A stretch of 64,000 nt of DNA, taken from contig CASJPF010000009.1 in assembly GCA_949383255.1 (NCBI GenBank), positions 45,642 through 109,641 on the forward strand. The letters are read 5' to 3'. A program made the translations under genes and the position numbers. The notes below the pieces were generated by a model that was not told where the DNA came from, ran no database searches, and saw only the letters and a list, made by a program, of their open reading frames with translations. The stretch is from Lachnospiraceae bacterium (lineage in GTDB: Bacteria > Bacillota > Clostridia > Lachnospirales > Lachnospiraceae). Below are positions 43,394-53,188 of this stretch, piece after piece. Each line of letters opens with the position of its first letter. Within the stretch, counting starts at the first letter, position 1.

Positions 43394-46300
43394 ATGGGAT
43401 TACGATTTTATATTGGTGCGTCAGGTTCTGGCAAGAGCTTCCAGCTTTACAATTATATGATTCAGGAATCAATGGCAAATCCACATGTCAATTATTTGAT
43501 TGTCGTGCCAGACCAATTCACAATGCAGACACAGCTTGAGATGGTAAGACGCCACCCAAACAAGGGAATTATGAATATTGATGTGCTTAGTTTTGGCAGG
43601 TTATCTCACCGCATCTTTGAGGAAGTGGGAGGCAATGACAAACCAGTGCTTGACGATACTGGAAAAAGTCTGGTACTGCGGCGTGTGGCGGCAGGAATTG
43701 AGGATAAGCTTGGTGTGATGAAGCGCAATATCCGAAAGCCGGGATATATCAGCGAGGTGAAATCCGCACTGTCTGAGTTTATGCAGTATGGTATTGGCAT
43801 AAAAGATGTGGAAAAATTGTGTGCATATGCTTCCAATAGAAATGTGCTTGCCTATAAATTAAAGGATTTGCATTTATTATATGAAGGTTTCTTGAATTAT
43901 ATTAATGAGCGTTATATCACAACAGAGGAAACCTTGGATATTCTTAGAAAGGTGTTGCCGCGCTCAAAAGTTGTGAGAGGAAGCGTGATTGTCTTTGATG
44001 GGTTTACTGGTTTTACACCTGTGCAATACAATGTAATACAGGAATTAATGTTGCAGGCACAGGAAGTCATTGTAACTGTGACAATGGGCGTGGAGGAGGA
44101 TGCTTATATACAGGATGGAGAGCAAAAGCTTTTCTATCTAAGTAAGAAGACAATACATGACCTTGACCGACTCTGTAGAGAGGCGGGCGTTCGGAGAGAG
44201 GAAGATGAACGCATAACGGATGCAGTCGTTCATCGCTATCAGGAAAATCGGGGATTATCACATCTTGAGCGCACACTTTTTCGGTATCCAGCACACGAGT
44301 ACAAAGGAGAACAGGAAAGCATTCATATTTTTGAAGCTTCTACGCCCAAGGAGGAATTGCGACAAGTCTGCCTTGAAATTCGCAGACTTGTGCGTGAGAA
44401 AAACTACTGTTATCGCGATATTGCTGTGGTGACAGGGGATTTGGAGCGCTATGGATTTTTGGCACAGGAAATGTTTCATCGCTTTGACATTCCCTATTTT
44501 TTAGACCAGACAAACAAATTGGTTCTCAATCCATTTATTGAATTTATTCGCAGTGCGCTTTTAGTCGTTATACAAGAATATTCGTATGAGACAGTTTTTC
44601 ATTTTTTGCGTTGTGGTATGGCAGGGGTGACACCAGATGAGACAGACAAGCTGGAAAATTATTGTCTTACAATGGGAATACGAGGCAAAAAGGCATGGCA
44701 CAAAAAGTTTGCAAGGCGGATAAAGAAACAGGAGGAGGCGGCAACAGTACTTGACGAGTTAAATGCAATCCGGGAAAAAGTCGTTGCCATGTTAGAGCCA
44801 CTCATGCAAAAAAAATCAGAAAAAAAGACAACAGGGAAAGAGTTGGTAAAAGCACTGTATGATTTTATTGTCAACGCTTCAATAGAAGATAAATTGATGG
44901 AGTATGAACAATATTTTACAGAACAGGGGGACTTGGTAAAGGCAAAAGAATATGCGCAGGTTTATCGGCTGGTTATGGAGCTATTAGAACAAATCTGCGG
45001 TCTTCTAGGCGAGGAGGAACTAGAGATTAAGGAGTTTGCAGACATTTTAGATGCAGGTTTTGCCGAGATTAAGGTGGGTACAATTCCACAGAGCGTGGAT
45101 AAGGTTGTAATTGGAGATATTGAACGAACGCGTCTGTGTGAGGTGAAGACATTATTTTTTATGGGAGTAAATGATGGAATTATACCCAAAAGCAGCGGGA
45201 CAGGGGGAATTATCTCAGATATTGATCGAGAATTTTTGCAGGAATCAGAATATGAACTTGCACCGACACCGCGCCAGCAGATGTACATACAGCGGCTGTA
45301 TCTTTATCTGATGATGACGAAACCAACAGAATACTTGTATTTATCTTATGCGAAAGTAGACAATGAGGGAAAGAGTATTCGCCCGGCATATTTGGTTAAT
45401 ACCGTCGTTAGATTGTTTCCGGATATTGTGATAGAACAGCCACAGTTACGCCCAATAGAAGAGCAAATGGAATCGCCTGCGGACGCACTCACTTATCTGG
45501 TTGCGTTGTTGCGGCGTTATGCGGCAGAGGAGATTGGAGAGGAGAGACGACTTTTTATTACACTTTATGATACTTATGTCAGAAGTGAGCGGTATGCATC
45601 TGTTTTGGAGCAAATGCGCAGAGCAGCCTTTTCCTATCTGTCCGATGCAGATAGAAACAGGATTCCAAGAGAGCTTGCAAGACTTCTGTATGGACAGATT
45701 TTAAAAAATAGTATCAGTCGCCTTGAAAAGTTTGCCTCTTGTTCTTATGCGCATTTTTTGCAATATGGTCTAAACCTTGAGGAGCGTGACAAGTACAGTT
45801 TTGAAAGTGTGGATATGGGAAATATATTTCACTCAGTTTTGGAAAACTTTTCGGAAAAGCTTGCGGAGGAGGGATATACATGGTTTGACTTTCCAAGGGA
45901 AGCTGGGGAGCGGATTGTCGGTGCATGTCTTGAGGATTACGCGGTATCCTACGGAGAGACAATTCTCTATAGCAGCAAGCGCAACGAATACATGATTAAG
46001 AGAATGCATAGAATTTTGAATCGAACAGTACAGACATTGCAGTATCAACTGCAAAAGGGAGCATTTACGCCAGAGAATTTTGAGCTTTCTTTTCAGATGA
46101 CATCTGACCTCAATGCGGTGAACATATCACTGTCTGAGGAGGAACGGATGCAATTGATTGGACGTATAGACCGTGTGGATACTTGCAAACAGGACGAGAA
46201 ATTGTATGTCAAGATTATAGATTATAAATCTGGTAATCAAAAGTTTGATTTGGCAGCATTGTATTACGGACTGCAACTACAACTTGTTGTCTATATGAAC

Positions 46301-46867
46301 GCAGCGGTGGAGGTGCTAAATAAAAAGAATCAAAAGGAAAAAAATAACACGCGTGTCATTCCTGCTGCCATGCTTTATTATCATGTCAGTGATCCTATGA
46401 CCGAGACAGAAAAGGGCAATCCTGCTCCTTCCGAGATTGAGGCAGCAATACGCGAAGAGTTGAAAATGACAGGTATGGTCAGTGATAACGAGGAGATTAT
46501 AAAGCTTCTCGATGAGGATTTTGAGACGAAATCAAACATTATTCCAGTGGCGAAAAAGAAAGACGGCAGCTTTACAAAGGCATCTTCTGTGCTTTCGGAC
46601 AAAGATTTTGAGACAGTGTCTACCTATGTGAACCATAAGATCAAGGAGCTTGGCGTGTCGATTCTTGACGGTGAGATTGGGCTAAATCCATATGAGCAGA
46701 AGGACACAGACGCCTGTACTTACTGTGATTATAAAAGTGTCTGCGGCTTTGATAAAAAGTTGGGTGCAAACTTAGTTCGGCATCTTGAGGATATGAACCA
46801 AGAAGATGCGATGGAGCGCATCAAACAGAGCCTTGGCGTGGAGGATAAGGAAGGAGGAGCGCAATAG
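43394..46867 (+). CDS. addB: AddB, helicase-nuclease subunit B
   Basis: AddB works with AddA to process double-strand breaks for RecA recombination. The length is 1157 aa. It has a P-loop GASGSGKSF near residues 8-16, a UvrD-like but divergent body, and a C-terminal RecB-type nuclease with KIIDYKSG. The iron-sulfur cysteines are C783 and the C-terminal C1108, C1111 and C1117 (C-x2-C-x5-C), as in B. subtilis AddB. AddA starts directly after the stop codon. Confidence 0.96.
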   Translation: MGLRFYIGASGSGKSFQLYNYMIQESMANPHVNYLIVVPDQFTMQTQLEMVRRHPNKGIMNIDVLSFGRLSHRIFEEVGGNDKPVLDDTGKSLVLRRVAAGIEDKLGVMKRNIRKPGYISEVKSALSEFMQYGIGIKDVEKLCAYASNRNVLAYKLKDLHLLYEGFLNYINERYITTEETLDILRKVLPRSKVVRGSVIVFDGFTGFTPVQYNVIQELMLQAQEVIVTVTMGVEEDAYIQDGEQKLFYLSKKTIHDLDRLCREAGVRREEDERITDAVVHRYQENRGLSHLERTLFRYPAHEYKGEQESIHIFEASTPKEELRQVCLEIRRLVREKNYCYRDIAVVTGDLERYGFLAQEMFHRFDIPYFLDQTNKLVLNPFIEFIRSALLVVIQEYSYETVFHFLRCGMAGVTPDETDKLENYCLTMGIRGKKAWHKKFARRIKKQEEAATVLDELNAIREKVVAMLEPLMQKKSEKKTTGKELVKALYDFIVNASIEDKLMEYEQYFTEQGDLVKAKEYAQVYRLVMELLEQICGLLGEEELEIKEFADILDAGFAEIKVGTIPQSVDKVVIGDIERTRLCEVKTLFFMGVNDGIIPKSSGTGGIISDIDREFLQESEYELAPTPRQQMYIQRLYLYLMMTKPTEYLYLSYAKVDNEGKSIRPAYLVNTVVRLFPDIVIEQPQLRPIEEQMESPADALTYLVALLRRYAAEEIGEERRLFITLYDTYVRSERYASVLEQMRRAAFSYLSDADRNRIPRELARLLYGQILKNSISRLEKFASCSYAHFLQYGLNLEERDKYSFESVDMGNIFHSVLENFSEKLAEEGYTWFDFPREAGERIVGACLEDYAVSYGETILYSSKRNEYMIKRMHRILNRTVQTLQYQLQKGAFTPENFELSFQMTSDLNAVNISLSEEERMQLIGRIDRVDTCKQDEKLYVKIIDYKSGNQKFDLAALYYGLQLQLVVYMNAAVEVLNKKNQKEKNNTRVIPAAMLYYHVSDPMTETEKGNPAPSEIEAAIREELKMTGMVSDNEEIIKLLDEDFETKSNIIPVAKKKDGSFTKASSVLSDKDFETVSTYVNHKIKELGVSILDGEIGLNPYEQKDTDACTYCDYKSVCGFDKKLGANLVRHLEDMNQEDAMERIKQSLGVEDKEGGAQ

Positions 46868-49800
46868 ATGGCAATAAATTTTACACCAGATCAACAGCGT
46901 GTCATTGACACTAGAAACTGTAATATTTTGGTATCGGCAGCGGCAGGAAGCGGCAAAACAGCAGTTCTAGTAGAGCGGATTATTCAGATGATTACAGATG
47001 ACAGCAATCCTGTTGATATTGACCGCCTTTTGATTGTGACGTTTACTTCTGCTGCAGCAGCGCAGATGCGAGAACGCATTAGCAAGGCAGTATCTCAGAA
47101 GTTGGAGGAACACCCGGAGAGCGAGCATTTGCAGAAGCAGGCATCACTTATACACAATGCGCAGATTACGACAATTGATTCTTTTTGTCTGTATGTAATT
47201 CGCAATAACTTTAATGAGATTGGCTTAGACCCAGCGTTTCGTGTGGCGGATGAGAGCGAGGTCAGACTGCTTGAGTCAGATGTGATGGGCAAGCTTTTGG
47301 AGGAGGCGCACACAGAGCCAACAGAGCGTTTTCTTCATTTTATCGAATGTTACAGCACTGGAACCAACGAGAAAAAAATAGAGGAAGCAATTTTAAGACT
47401 CTATCATTTTTCGATAAGTTATCCATTTCCGGAACAGTGGCTGACAGAGCGGTTGGATGATTATCGGATAGAGGATATCAGTGTGCTTTCTGATAAAAAA
47501 TGGTTTCAGTGCGCGCTTGCCTATATTCGCACAATTTTGCAGGAGTGTAGAAACCGGCTTCAGCAGGCGTTGGAAATCGCAAGTGGTGTAGGCGGGCCAA
47601 TTCAATATGCGGATAATCTGACATCAGATATCATTCTGATAGAAAAGCTTCAGAGTGCATCCGATTACAATGAATTACATGATTTGTTTACTTATTCTGC
47701 TTTTACGCGACTGTCTGGAAAGAAGATGGAGGGTGTGGACTCTGTTCTAAAAGAGATGGTCAAGGCAATACGAGACGAGGTAAAGAAAAATATTGCAGAT
47801 TTAAAAAAGTTTTTGTTTCAGATTTCTGTAGAGAATACTTTAAGGGATATGGCATCGTGTCAGGAATCTGTGGAGGAGTTAGTATCACTCACACTGACTT
47901 TTAAGAAAATGCTGGACCAGTTAAAGCGTGATCGAAATGTGATTGATTTCTCAGATATGGAACACTTTGCACTACAGATTCTGCTAAAGCGCGATGAAGA
48001 TGGCAAGATTGTCCCGGGAAATACAGCGCTTGAGTTGCAGGATTATTTTGTGGAGATAATGATTGATGAGTATCAGGACTCTAACGAAGTGCAAGAGTTG
48101 TTATTAAAGTGTATTTCTGGAGAGGACAAAGGGCGTTACAACCGGTTTATGGTAGGCGACGTCAAACAGAGTATCTATAAGTTCCGTCTGGCAAGACCTG
48201 AGATATTTATGGAAAAATATGACACATATGTCATAAATGACAAGAGCAGCCATCAGGTTAGAATTGACTTAAGCATGAATTTTAGAAGCCGCAGGGAAGT
48301 GACAGATGCGACAAATTTTATATGCAGCCAGTTAATGACAGCGAGTGTTGGGAATGTGGAGTATGATAACAGGGCAGCACTGTATGTAGGTGCTTCCTAT
48401 CCAGAGTCAGAGCAGATGGATGAGAAGGATATTTATCAGACGGAACTACTAATTGCCACGCCGGATTCTCTTCTGATACAAGAGGGTGATACAGAGATAC
48501 GAAAATATTCCGAGAAAGAGATTGAGGCGGTGATGGTAGCGGAGCGCATCCGGCAAATGGTGGGAAAATTTCCAATTACCGATGCGGCGTCAGGAGAGGT
48601 TCGTCCTGCGAAATATTCGGATATTGTGCTTTTGTTTCGAGCGACAGCAGGCTGGGATGAAGATTTTCGGAGGATTTTGTCTGAGCAGGGAATACCAGTG
48701 CATGTGACCAGCAGGGCAGGGTATTTTGAGACATTAGAGGTACAAGGAATTGTCAATTTTCTGCGTGTGTTAGATAATCCCTTGCAGGATATTCCACTCT
48801 TTGGAGTTTTAAAACTGCCATTTTTTGATTTTACAGAGACAGATATTACCTATATTCGTTGTTTTGCCAGAGATTTTATGAAACAACAAGAGGAACAGGA
48901 AGAAAAGAAGTGCAGAAAACTATTTTTATATGAACAGATTCAATTGTATTATAATCACATATGTGGTTTGAAGGCAGCATTAGCAAATGAGGAATTTGGA
49001 GAGGAAATCAGCCCAGAGAACAAAGTTCAACCGGCAAAGTTAGAACGGTTTTTTAAGATGGTTACAGAGTACCGCAGAAGAGTTGCGTACACGCCAATCA
49101 AGGAGCTTTTACAACAGTTAATTGCAGATACATCATATGATGCCTATATAGGTTCCATGCCAAGTGGTGATCAGAGGATGGCAAACATTGAACTGTTGTT
49201 GGAAAAAGCGGGGACATTTCAGAATACAAGTTTTTATGGATTGTTCCATTTTATTCGATATCTAGAAACGATACAGGAGCAAGATGTAGATTTTGGCGAG
49301 GCGAATATTCTTGACGAGAATGCAGATGTTGTGCGCATTATGACAATTCATAAAAGTAAGGGATTGGAATTTCCAATCTGTTTTGTCTGTGGATTGTCCA
49401 AACAGTTCAATCAGATAGATATGCGCAAAAGTATTTTGATGGATGTGGAGCTTGGTGTTGGTGTGGATTATATTGACCCAACACTGCGTCTAAAACGAAA
49501 AACAATGCGCAAAAATGTGGTGGTACAGCGCATGAAGGAGGATACCCGCGGGGAAGATTTACGTGTATTGTATGTGGCACTTACAAGAGCTAAGGAGAAG
49601 CTGGTTCTTACTGGATATATCAGTGATTTTGATAGAAAGCTTGCAAACAATATACATTTGACAATGGAGTCTGCTGAAAAACTCCCATACTCTGTGATAA
49701 TGGGGGCAGGTTCTTATATGGATATGATACTTGCAGCTCTGATACGCCATAACTGTATGAAAAAGCTGTTGGAGGAGCGTGGATTTGAGTATATTAGATA

Positions 49801-50740
49801 TCCGTTGCCCTATAGAGAGATTCCAATTGGGATTACGCTGTATCAAGAGACAGAAAGCCAAGCGGAAAAAATAAGGGCGCAATTAAAGAAACAGGGGAAG
49901 TCAATTGCTTTGGAGGAAGAGCTTTCTAAGGCATCCGCATATTCCGACGCAGCGTTAAAAACGGTATTGCAAGAAAGACTGCATTATGTGTATCCACATT
50001 CCGATTTGGAGGGATTGACAGTAAAGACAACAGTTTCTGAGCTAAAAAAAGCGTCTTACAAGGAGGCTTTTGCGGAGTCTGCGGAGCTTGTGGTGTTGCC
50101 AAGAGAGCACTATATACCAAATTTTGCACTTGAGGATATGGAAAATGTAACAGAAGTGTCAGAAACAGAGGTAATTACTGAGGATACGCCACGAACAAAA
50201 AGGGCACTGTCAGGTATCCAATATGGAACAGCAGTGCACAAGATTATGGAGTTGGTATCTTTTTCTGAAAAGTTAGGCACAGACAATAAGCACCTTTATG
50301 CAATGCTAAAGAGTGAGCAGGAACAATGGATTGCTGAGGGTACCGTTACTACGGATGAGCTTGCTTGTGTTGGCATCAATAAAATTAAAAGTTTTTTCCA
50401 GTCTGGATTGGCAAAACGTATGATAGCGGCGAATGCGCGCAACGAGCTTTTTAAGGAACAACCTTTTGTGCTTGGTGTTGGTGCTGACCAGTTAAAACCA
50501 GACTTCCCCTCAACGGAGATTGTACTGATTCAAGGTGTGATTGATGTATTTTTTTATGAGAATGATGAAATCGTGCTTGCAGATTACAAGACAGATAAGG
50601 TAAGTTGTAAGGAGGAATTAATTCAGCGCTATAAGGACCAACTTGACTATTATCAGCGGGCGCTTGAGCAGATTACTGGAAAGCGCGTGAAGGAGCGGTA
50701 TTTGTATTCTTTTTCTTTGCAGGAGGAGATTTATGCTTAA
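46868..50740 (+). CDS. addA: AddA, helicase-nuclease subunit A
   Basis: This 1290-aa UvrD/Rep superfamily I helicase carries a C-terminal RecB-type nuclease. Walker A is SAAAGSGKTAV near residue 24, DEYQDSN is motif II, GDVKQSIYKFR is motif III, and HKSKGLEFPICFV and YVALTRAKEKLVLTG are motifs V and VI. The nuclease motifs are GTAVHKIMELV and LADYKTDK (D1239, K1241). AAGGAGGAG precedes the start within addB. It overlaps the HAD gene by 8 bp. Confidence 0.97.
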   Translation: MAINFTPDQQRVIDTRNCNILVSAAAGSGKTAVLVERIIQMITDDSNPVDIDRLLIVTFTSAAAAQMRERISKAVSQKLEEHPESEHLQKQASLIHNAQITTIDSFCLYVIRNNFNEIGLDPAFRVADESEVRLLESDVMGKLLEEAHTEPTERFLHFIECYSTGTNEKKIEEAILRLYHFSISYPFPEQWLTERLDDYRIEDISVLSDKKWFQCALAYIRTILQECRNRLQQALEIASGVGGPIQYADNLTSDIILIEKLQSASDYNELHDLFTYSAFTRLSGKKMEGVDSVLKEMVKAIRDEVKKNIADLKKFLFQISVENTLRDMASCQESVEELVSLTLTFKKMLDQLKRDRNVIDFSDMEHFALQILLKRDEDGKIVPGNTALELQDYFVEIMIDEYQDSNEVQELLLKCISGEDKGRYNRFMVGDVKQSIYKFRLARPEIFMEKYDTYVINDKSSHQVRIDLSMNFRSRREVTDATNFICSQLMTASVGNVEYDNRAALYVGASYPESEQMDEKDIYQTELLIATPDSLLIQEGDTEIRKYSEKEIEAVMVAERIRQMVGKFPITDAASGEVRPAKYSDIVLLFRATAGWDEDFRRILSEQGIPVHVTSRAGYFETLEVQGIVNFLRVLDNPLQDIPLFGVLKLPFFDFTETDITYIRCFARDFMKQQEEQEEKKCRKLFLYEQIQLYYNHICGLKAALANEEFGEEISPENKVQPAKLERFFKMVTEYRRRVAYTPIKELLQQLIADTSYDAYIGSMPSGDQRMANIELLLEKAGTFQNTSFYGLFHFIRYLETIQEQDVDFGEANILDENADVVRIMTIHKSKGLEFPICFVCGLSKQFNQIDMRKSILMDVELGVGVDYIDPTLRLKRKTMRKNVVVQRMKEDTRGEDLRVLYVALTRAKEKLVLTGYISDFDRKLANNIHLTMESAEKLPYSVIMGAGSYMDMILAALIRHNCMKKLLEERGFEYIRYPLPYREIPIGITLYQETESQAEKIRAQLKKQGKSIALEEELSKASAYSDAALKTVLQERLHYVYPHSDLEGLTVKTTVSELKKASYKEAFAESAELVVLPREHYIPNFALEDMENVTEVSETEVITEDTPRTKRALSGIQYGTAVHKIMELVSFSEKLGTDNKHLYAMLKSEQEQWIAEGTVTTDELACVGINKIKSFFQSGLAKRMIAANARNELFKEQPFVLGVGADQLKPDFPSTEIVLIQGVIDVFFYENDEIVLADYKTDKVSCKEELIQRYKDQLDYYQRALEQITGKRVKERYLYSFSLQEEIYA

Positions 50741-51401
50741 ATATATTTTATTTGATTTGGATGGCACTTTGACAGATCCGAAACTTGGAATTACGAGTTC
50801 TGTACAATATGCACTTCATGCACTTGGCATTGACGAACCCTCTCTTGACAGATTAGAGCCTTTTATTGGACCGCCATTGGCAGATAGCTTTCGAGAATTT
50901 TATGGATTGGATGAGGAACAGATTGTTATCGCCATAACAAAGTACCGTGAGCGATTTGCAAAACAGGGAATTTATGAGAATGAAATCTATCCCGGAATTT
51001 CCGAAATGTTAGGGAGCCTAAAATTGAGCGGTAAAATATTGGCGATTGCGTCAAGCAAACCGACTTTGTTTGTAGAACAGATATTGGATTATTTTAATAT
51101 TAGAAAGCATTTTGATTATATTGTCGGCAGCAATATGGATGGTACGCGCAGCAGAAAAGAAGAGGTTGTTGAGGAGGCATTGCGGCAGATGATTCCTGCT
51201 GAGATAATGCCTTCGGAGAAAAAATACACTGTTGCAATGGTAGGGGATCGCCGGTTTGACATTGAGGGCGCAAAGGCACAAGGTATCATTTCAGTAGGAG
51301 TGTCTTTTGGCTACGCATCAGAGGGAGAACTTGAGCAGGCAGATGCGGATTTTATTGTTGATTCGGTGAAGGCGTTGTATAATGTGTTGACCACAATATG
51401 A
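50733..51401 (+). CDS. HAD superfamily phosphatase (phosphoglycolate phosphatase-like)
   Basis: This 222-aa enzyme has the HAD nucleophile motif DLDGTLTDP at 8-16, motif II AIASSKP, and motif III-IV AMVGDRRFDIEGA. An alpha-helical cap follows motif I. It resembles Gph/PpaX-type phosphatases, which act on phosphoglycolate, pyrophosphate or nucleotides; the substrate is not certain. GGAGGA is just before the ATG within the end of addA, with an 8-bp overlap, so it is coupled to addAB. Confidence 0.88.
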   Translation: MLKYILFDLDGTLTDPKLGITSSVQYALHALGIDEPSLDRLEPFIGPPLADSFREFYGLDEEQIVIAITKYRERFAKQGIYENEIYPGISEMLGSLKLSGKILAIASSKPTLFVEQILDYFNIRKHFDYIVGSNMDGTRSRKEEVVEEALRQMIPAEIMPSEKKYTVAMVGDRRFDIEGAKAQGIISVGVSFGYASEGELEQADADFIVDSVKALYNVLTTI

Positions 51402-51413
51402 ATGGAGCGTTTC

Positions 51414-52328
51414 ATGAGCACAAAAAATGCAAAAAGGCAGATAAAAAGAACTCTAAAACGGACAACATTGCTACAGAAATTGGCGTATATTGTAAGACCG
51501 TTTGTTGTTTATATGTTAGTGAAAACTGTCGCAATGTTCTTTCTTGCAATTGCGATTCCGATACTTCCCATCACAGGAATTACAGTGTGGGTAGAGCGCA
51601 ACGCGCTGCCGCTCAGCGCTGTGGTAAACAGTGTGGCAAGTCTGGTGGGAGTCAGTTTTTTGCTCAATGATTTTCTGATTGAGGCAAGTACAACTGGCGA
51701 GGTGGATATTGACAGAGGCATATTAATACAATTTTTTTGTTTTCTGAGAATGGATTTGTTCGGCAAGAAGACGACACGCAAAAAGATTTGTCTGATATTG
51801 TGCATATTTCTTGGAATCACTGCCTCGCTGGCACTTAATATAGGGATTGAGCAGGCAGCAGAATTGTTTGGTTCTGGCAAGAATGCATTTGGATCGGAGC
51901 GGTATGAAGCAGTGGAATCGATACAGTATTCTGTGTCAATGGGACTAGGAATTATATTGTATGGAATTATATCTCCATTTGTGGAGGAGATTGTGTTTCG
52001 CGGAGTTCTTTACAACCGTATTAGAAAGTTTTACAGTATGAAAATAGCAGTGGTTTTCTCTGCGCTTTTGTTTGGATTTTTTCATGCAAATTTACCACAG
52101 TTTTTATATGCAACAGCGATGGGAATATTAATGGCAATATGCTATGCGTATATTGGCTGTTTTGCTGCACCGGTTTTGCTGCATCTGTCTGCCAACCTTT
52201 TTATTTTTTTAATATCTGGATTTACAGAATGGACCGCATTTTTAATGACGCCTGTTTGGGGCGTGATTTTTACGGTGATATCAATCGGATTGCTTTTTCT
52301 ATGCACACAGGCGTCCGAACAACAGTAA
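51414..52328 (+). CDS. CPBP family intramembrane protease
   Basis: This 304-aa membrane protein has a basic N-terminus (KRQIKRTLKRT) and about eight hydrophobic segments. CPBP motifs are EEIVFRGVLYNRI, FGFFHANLPQF and HLSANLFIF, which supply the glutamate pair and two histidines of the Rce1-like active site. ATG 51414 is preferred because GGAG lies 6 bp upstream; ATG 51402 is in frame. It follows the HAD gene by 12 bp and is closed by a strong terminator. The substrate is unknown. Confidence 0.85.
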   Translation: MSTKNAKRQIKRTLKRTTLLQKLAYIVRPFVVYMLVKTVAMFFLAIAIPILPITGITVWVERNALPLSAVVNSVASLVGVSFLLNDFLIEASTTGEVDIDRGILIQFFCFLRMDLFGKKTTRKKICLILCIFLGITASLALNIGIEQAAELFGSGKNAFGSERYEAVESIQYSVSMGLGIILYGIISPFVEEIVFRGVLYNRIRKFYSMKIAVVFSALLFGFFHANLPQFLYATAMGILMAICYAYIGCFAAPVLLHLSANLFIFLISGFTEWTAFLMTPVWGVIFTVISIGLLFLCTQASEQQ

Positions 52329-52366
52329 TGTTTTTACGCGATTTTAGAGTTTTAATTAACAGCTAT

Positions 52367-52400
52367 GAGTAGGGGATTGTATCCCCTACTCAATTTTTTT
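52367..52400 (+). terminator. Strong Rho-independent terminator
   Basis: GAGTAGGGGAT (52367-52377) and ATCCCCTACTC (52381-52391) form a perfect 11-bp stem with a 3-nt loop, followed by AATTTTTTT. It closes the addB-addA-HAD-CPBP transcript and lies just beyond the convergent flavin reductase gene. Confidence 0.92.
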
Positions 52401-52412
52401 CCGAACAGTTAC

Positions 52413-52916
52413 TTAGCGTGCCATTAGTTCAATAATCTCTCCAACATACATTGTATGTAGGTCTCCATTTTTGTACCATTTAGCAATGTCTGGTGAGAGG
52501 AAAGTTTCTTCTGTTATCCGAATTGCAGCCAGTTTATGGCACAAGAGCACAAAGCTTCCCTCGTCAATAAATGGAATGGAAAGTTTATAATTCCACGTCA
52601 GTCCTGCTTCTGCAACTTTGTCAGAATTGCGGCCGGAATGGGAACCACAGTAATTGAGCGCTTCCTTATACTCTTTTCCCATAAAAGATATTGAGAAAAA
52701 TTCTCCAGCGTCGAGAAACTCTTTGGTGTACCTTGAGTCTCGAATAAATAGGAAGGCGACATTTTTTCCCCATAATACACCGATGCCGCCCCAACTGACA
52801 GTCATGGTGTTTGCCTTTTGTTTTGTGCCAGCTGATACTAGCGCCCAGTCTTTTCCGATTGACTCAAATGGATTTAGTTCCAGCTGATCCACTGGAATTG
52901 GTTGAAAAACATGCAT
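52413..52916 (-). CDS. Flavin reductase-like domain protein
   Basis: This 167-aa protein is of the flavin reductase-like FMN-binding split-barrel family. Visible blocks are WALVSAGTKQKANTMTVSWGG, FIRDSRYTKEFLDAGEFFSIS and the C-terminal GDLHTMYVGEIIE. Members bind FMN and reduce flavins or act as FMN-dependent oxidoreductases; the substrate is unknown. AAGGAG lies about 7 bp upstream of the ATG on the minus strand. Confidence 0.87.
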   Translation of the reverse strand: MHVFQPIPVDQLELNPFESIGKDWALVSAGTKQKANTMTVSWGGIGVLWGKNVAFLFIRDSRYTKEFLDAGEFFSISFMGKEYKEALNYCGSHSGRNSDKVAEAGLTWNYKLSIPFIDEGSFVLLCHKLAAIRITEETFLSPDIAKWYKNGDLHTMYVGEIIELMAR

Positions 52917-53046
52917 GATAATTCTCCTTTTACATTTATATTCATGTTTTCATAGGTCTTTATTATTATAGCGCGTTCTGTAAAAATTGTCACGGTGAAA
53001 TTGAATTGTTAAACGAGAGGTTCTTGTTACTGGATTATATTCTTGC

Positions 53047-53071
53047 GGAATGCGCATTTTGTGTGCATTCC
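53047..53071 (+). promoter_or_regulatory. Hairpin upstream of the integrase gene
   Basis: GGAATGCGCA (53047-53056) pairs with TGTGCATTCC (53062-53071), with one G-T pair and a 5-nt loop. It lies about 118 bp before the integrase start. It could be an arm-type site or a leader structure. Confidence 0.35.
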
Positions 53072-53188
53072 TGACCCATAAAAAGGAATGGTTACTTTTC
53101 TTTTTATTTTTATCGAATAAATAGATGTATTGGGTTATTTTATAATCAGTACAGTATAAAAATGTATAGAAGAAAAGGATGGGATGTT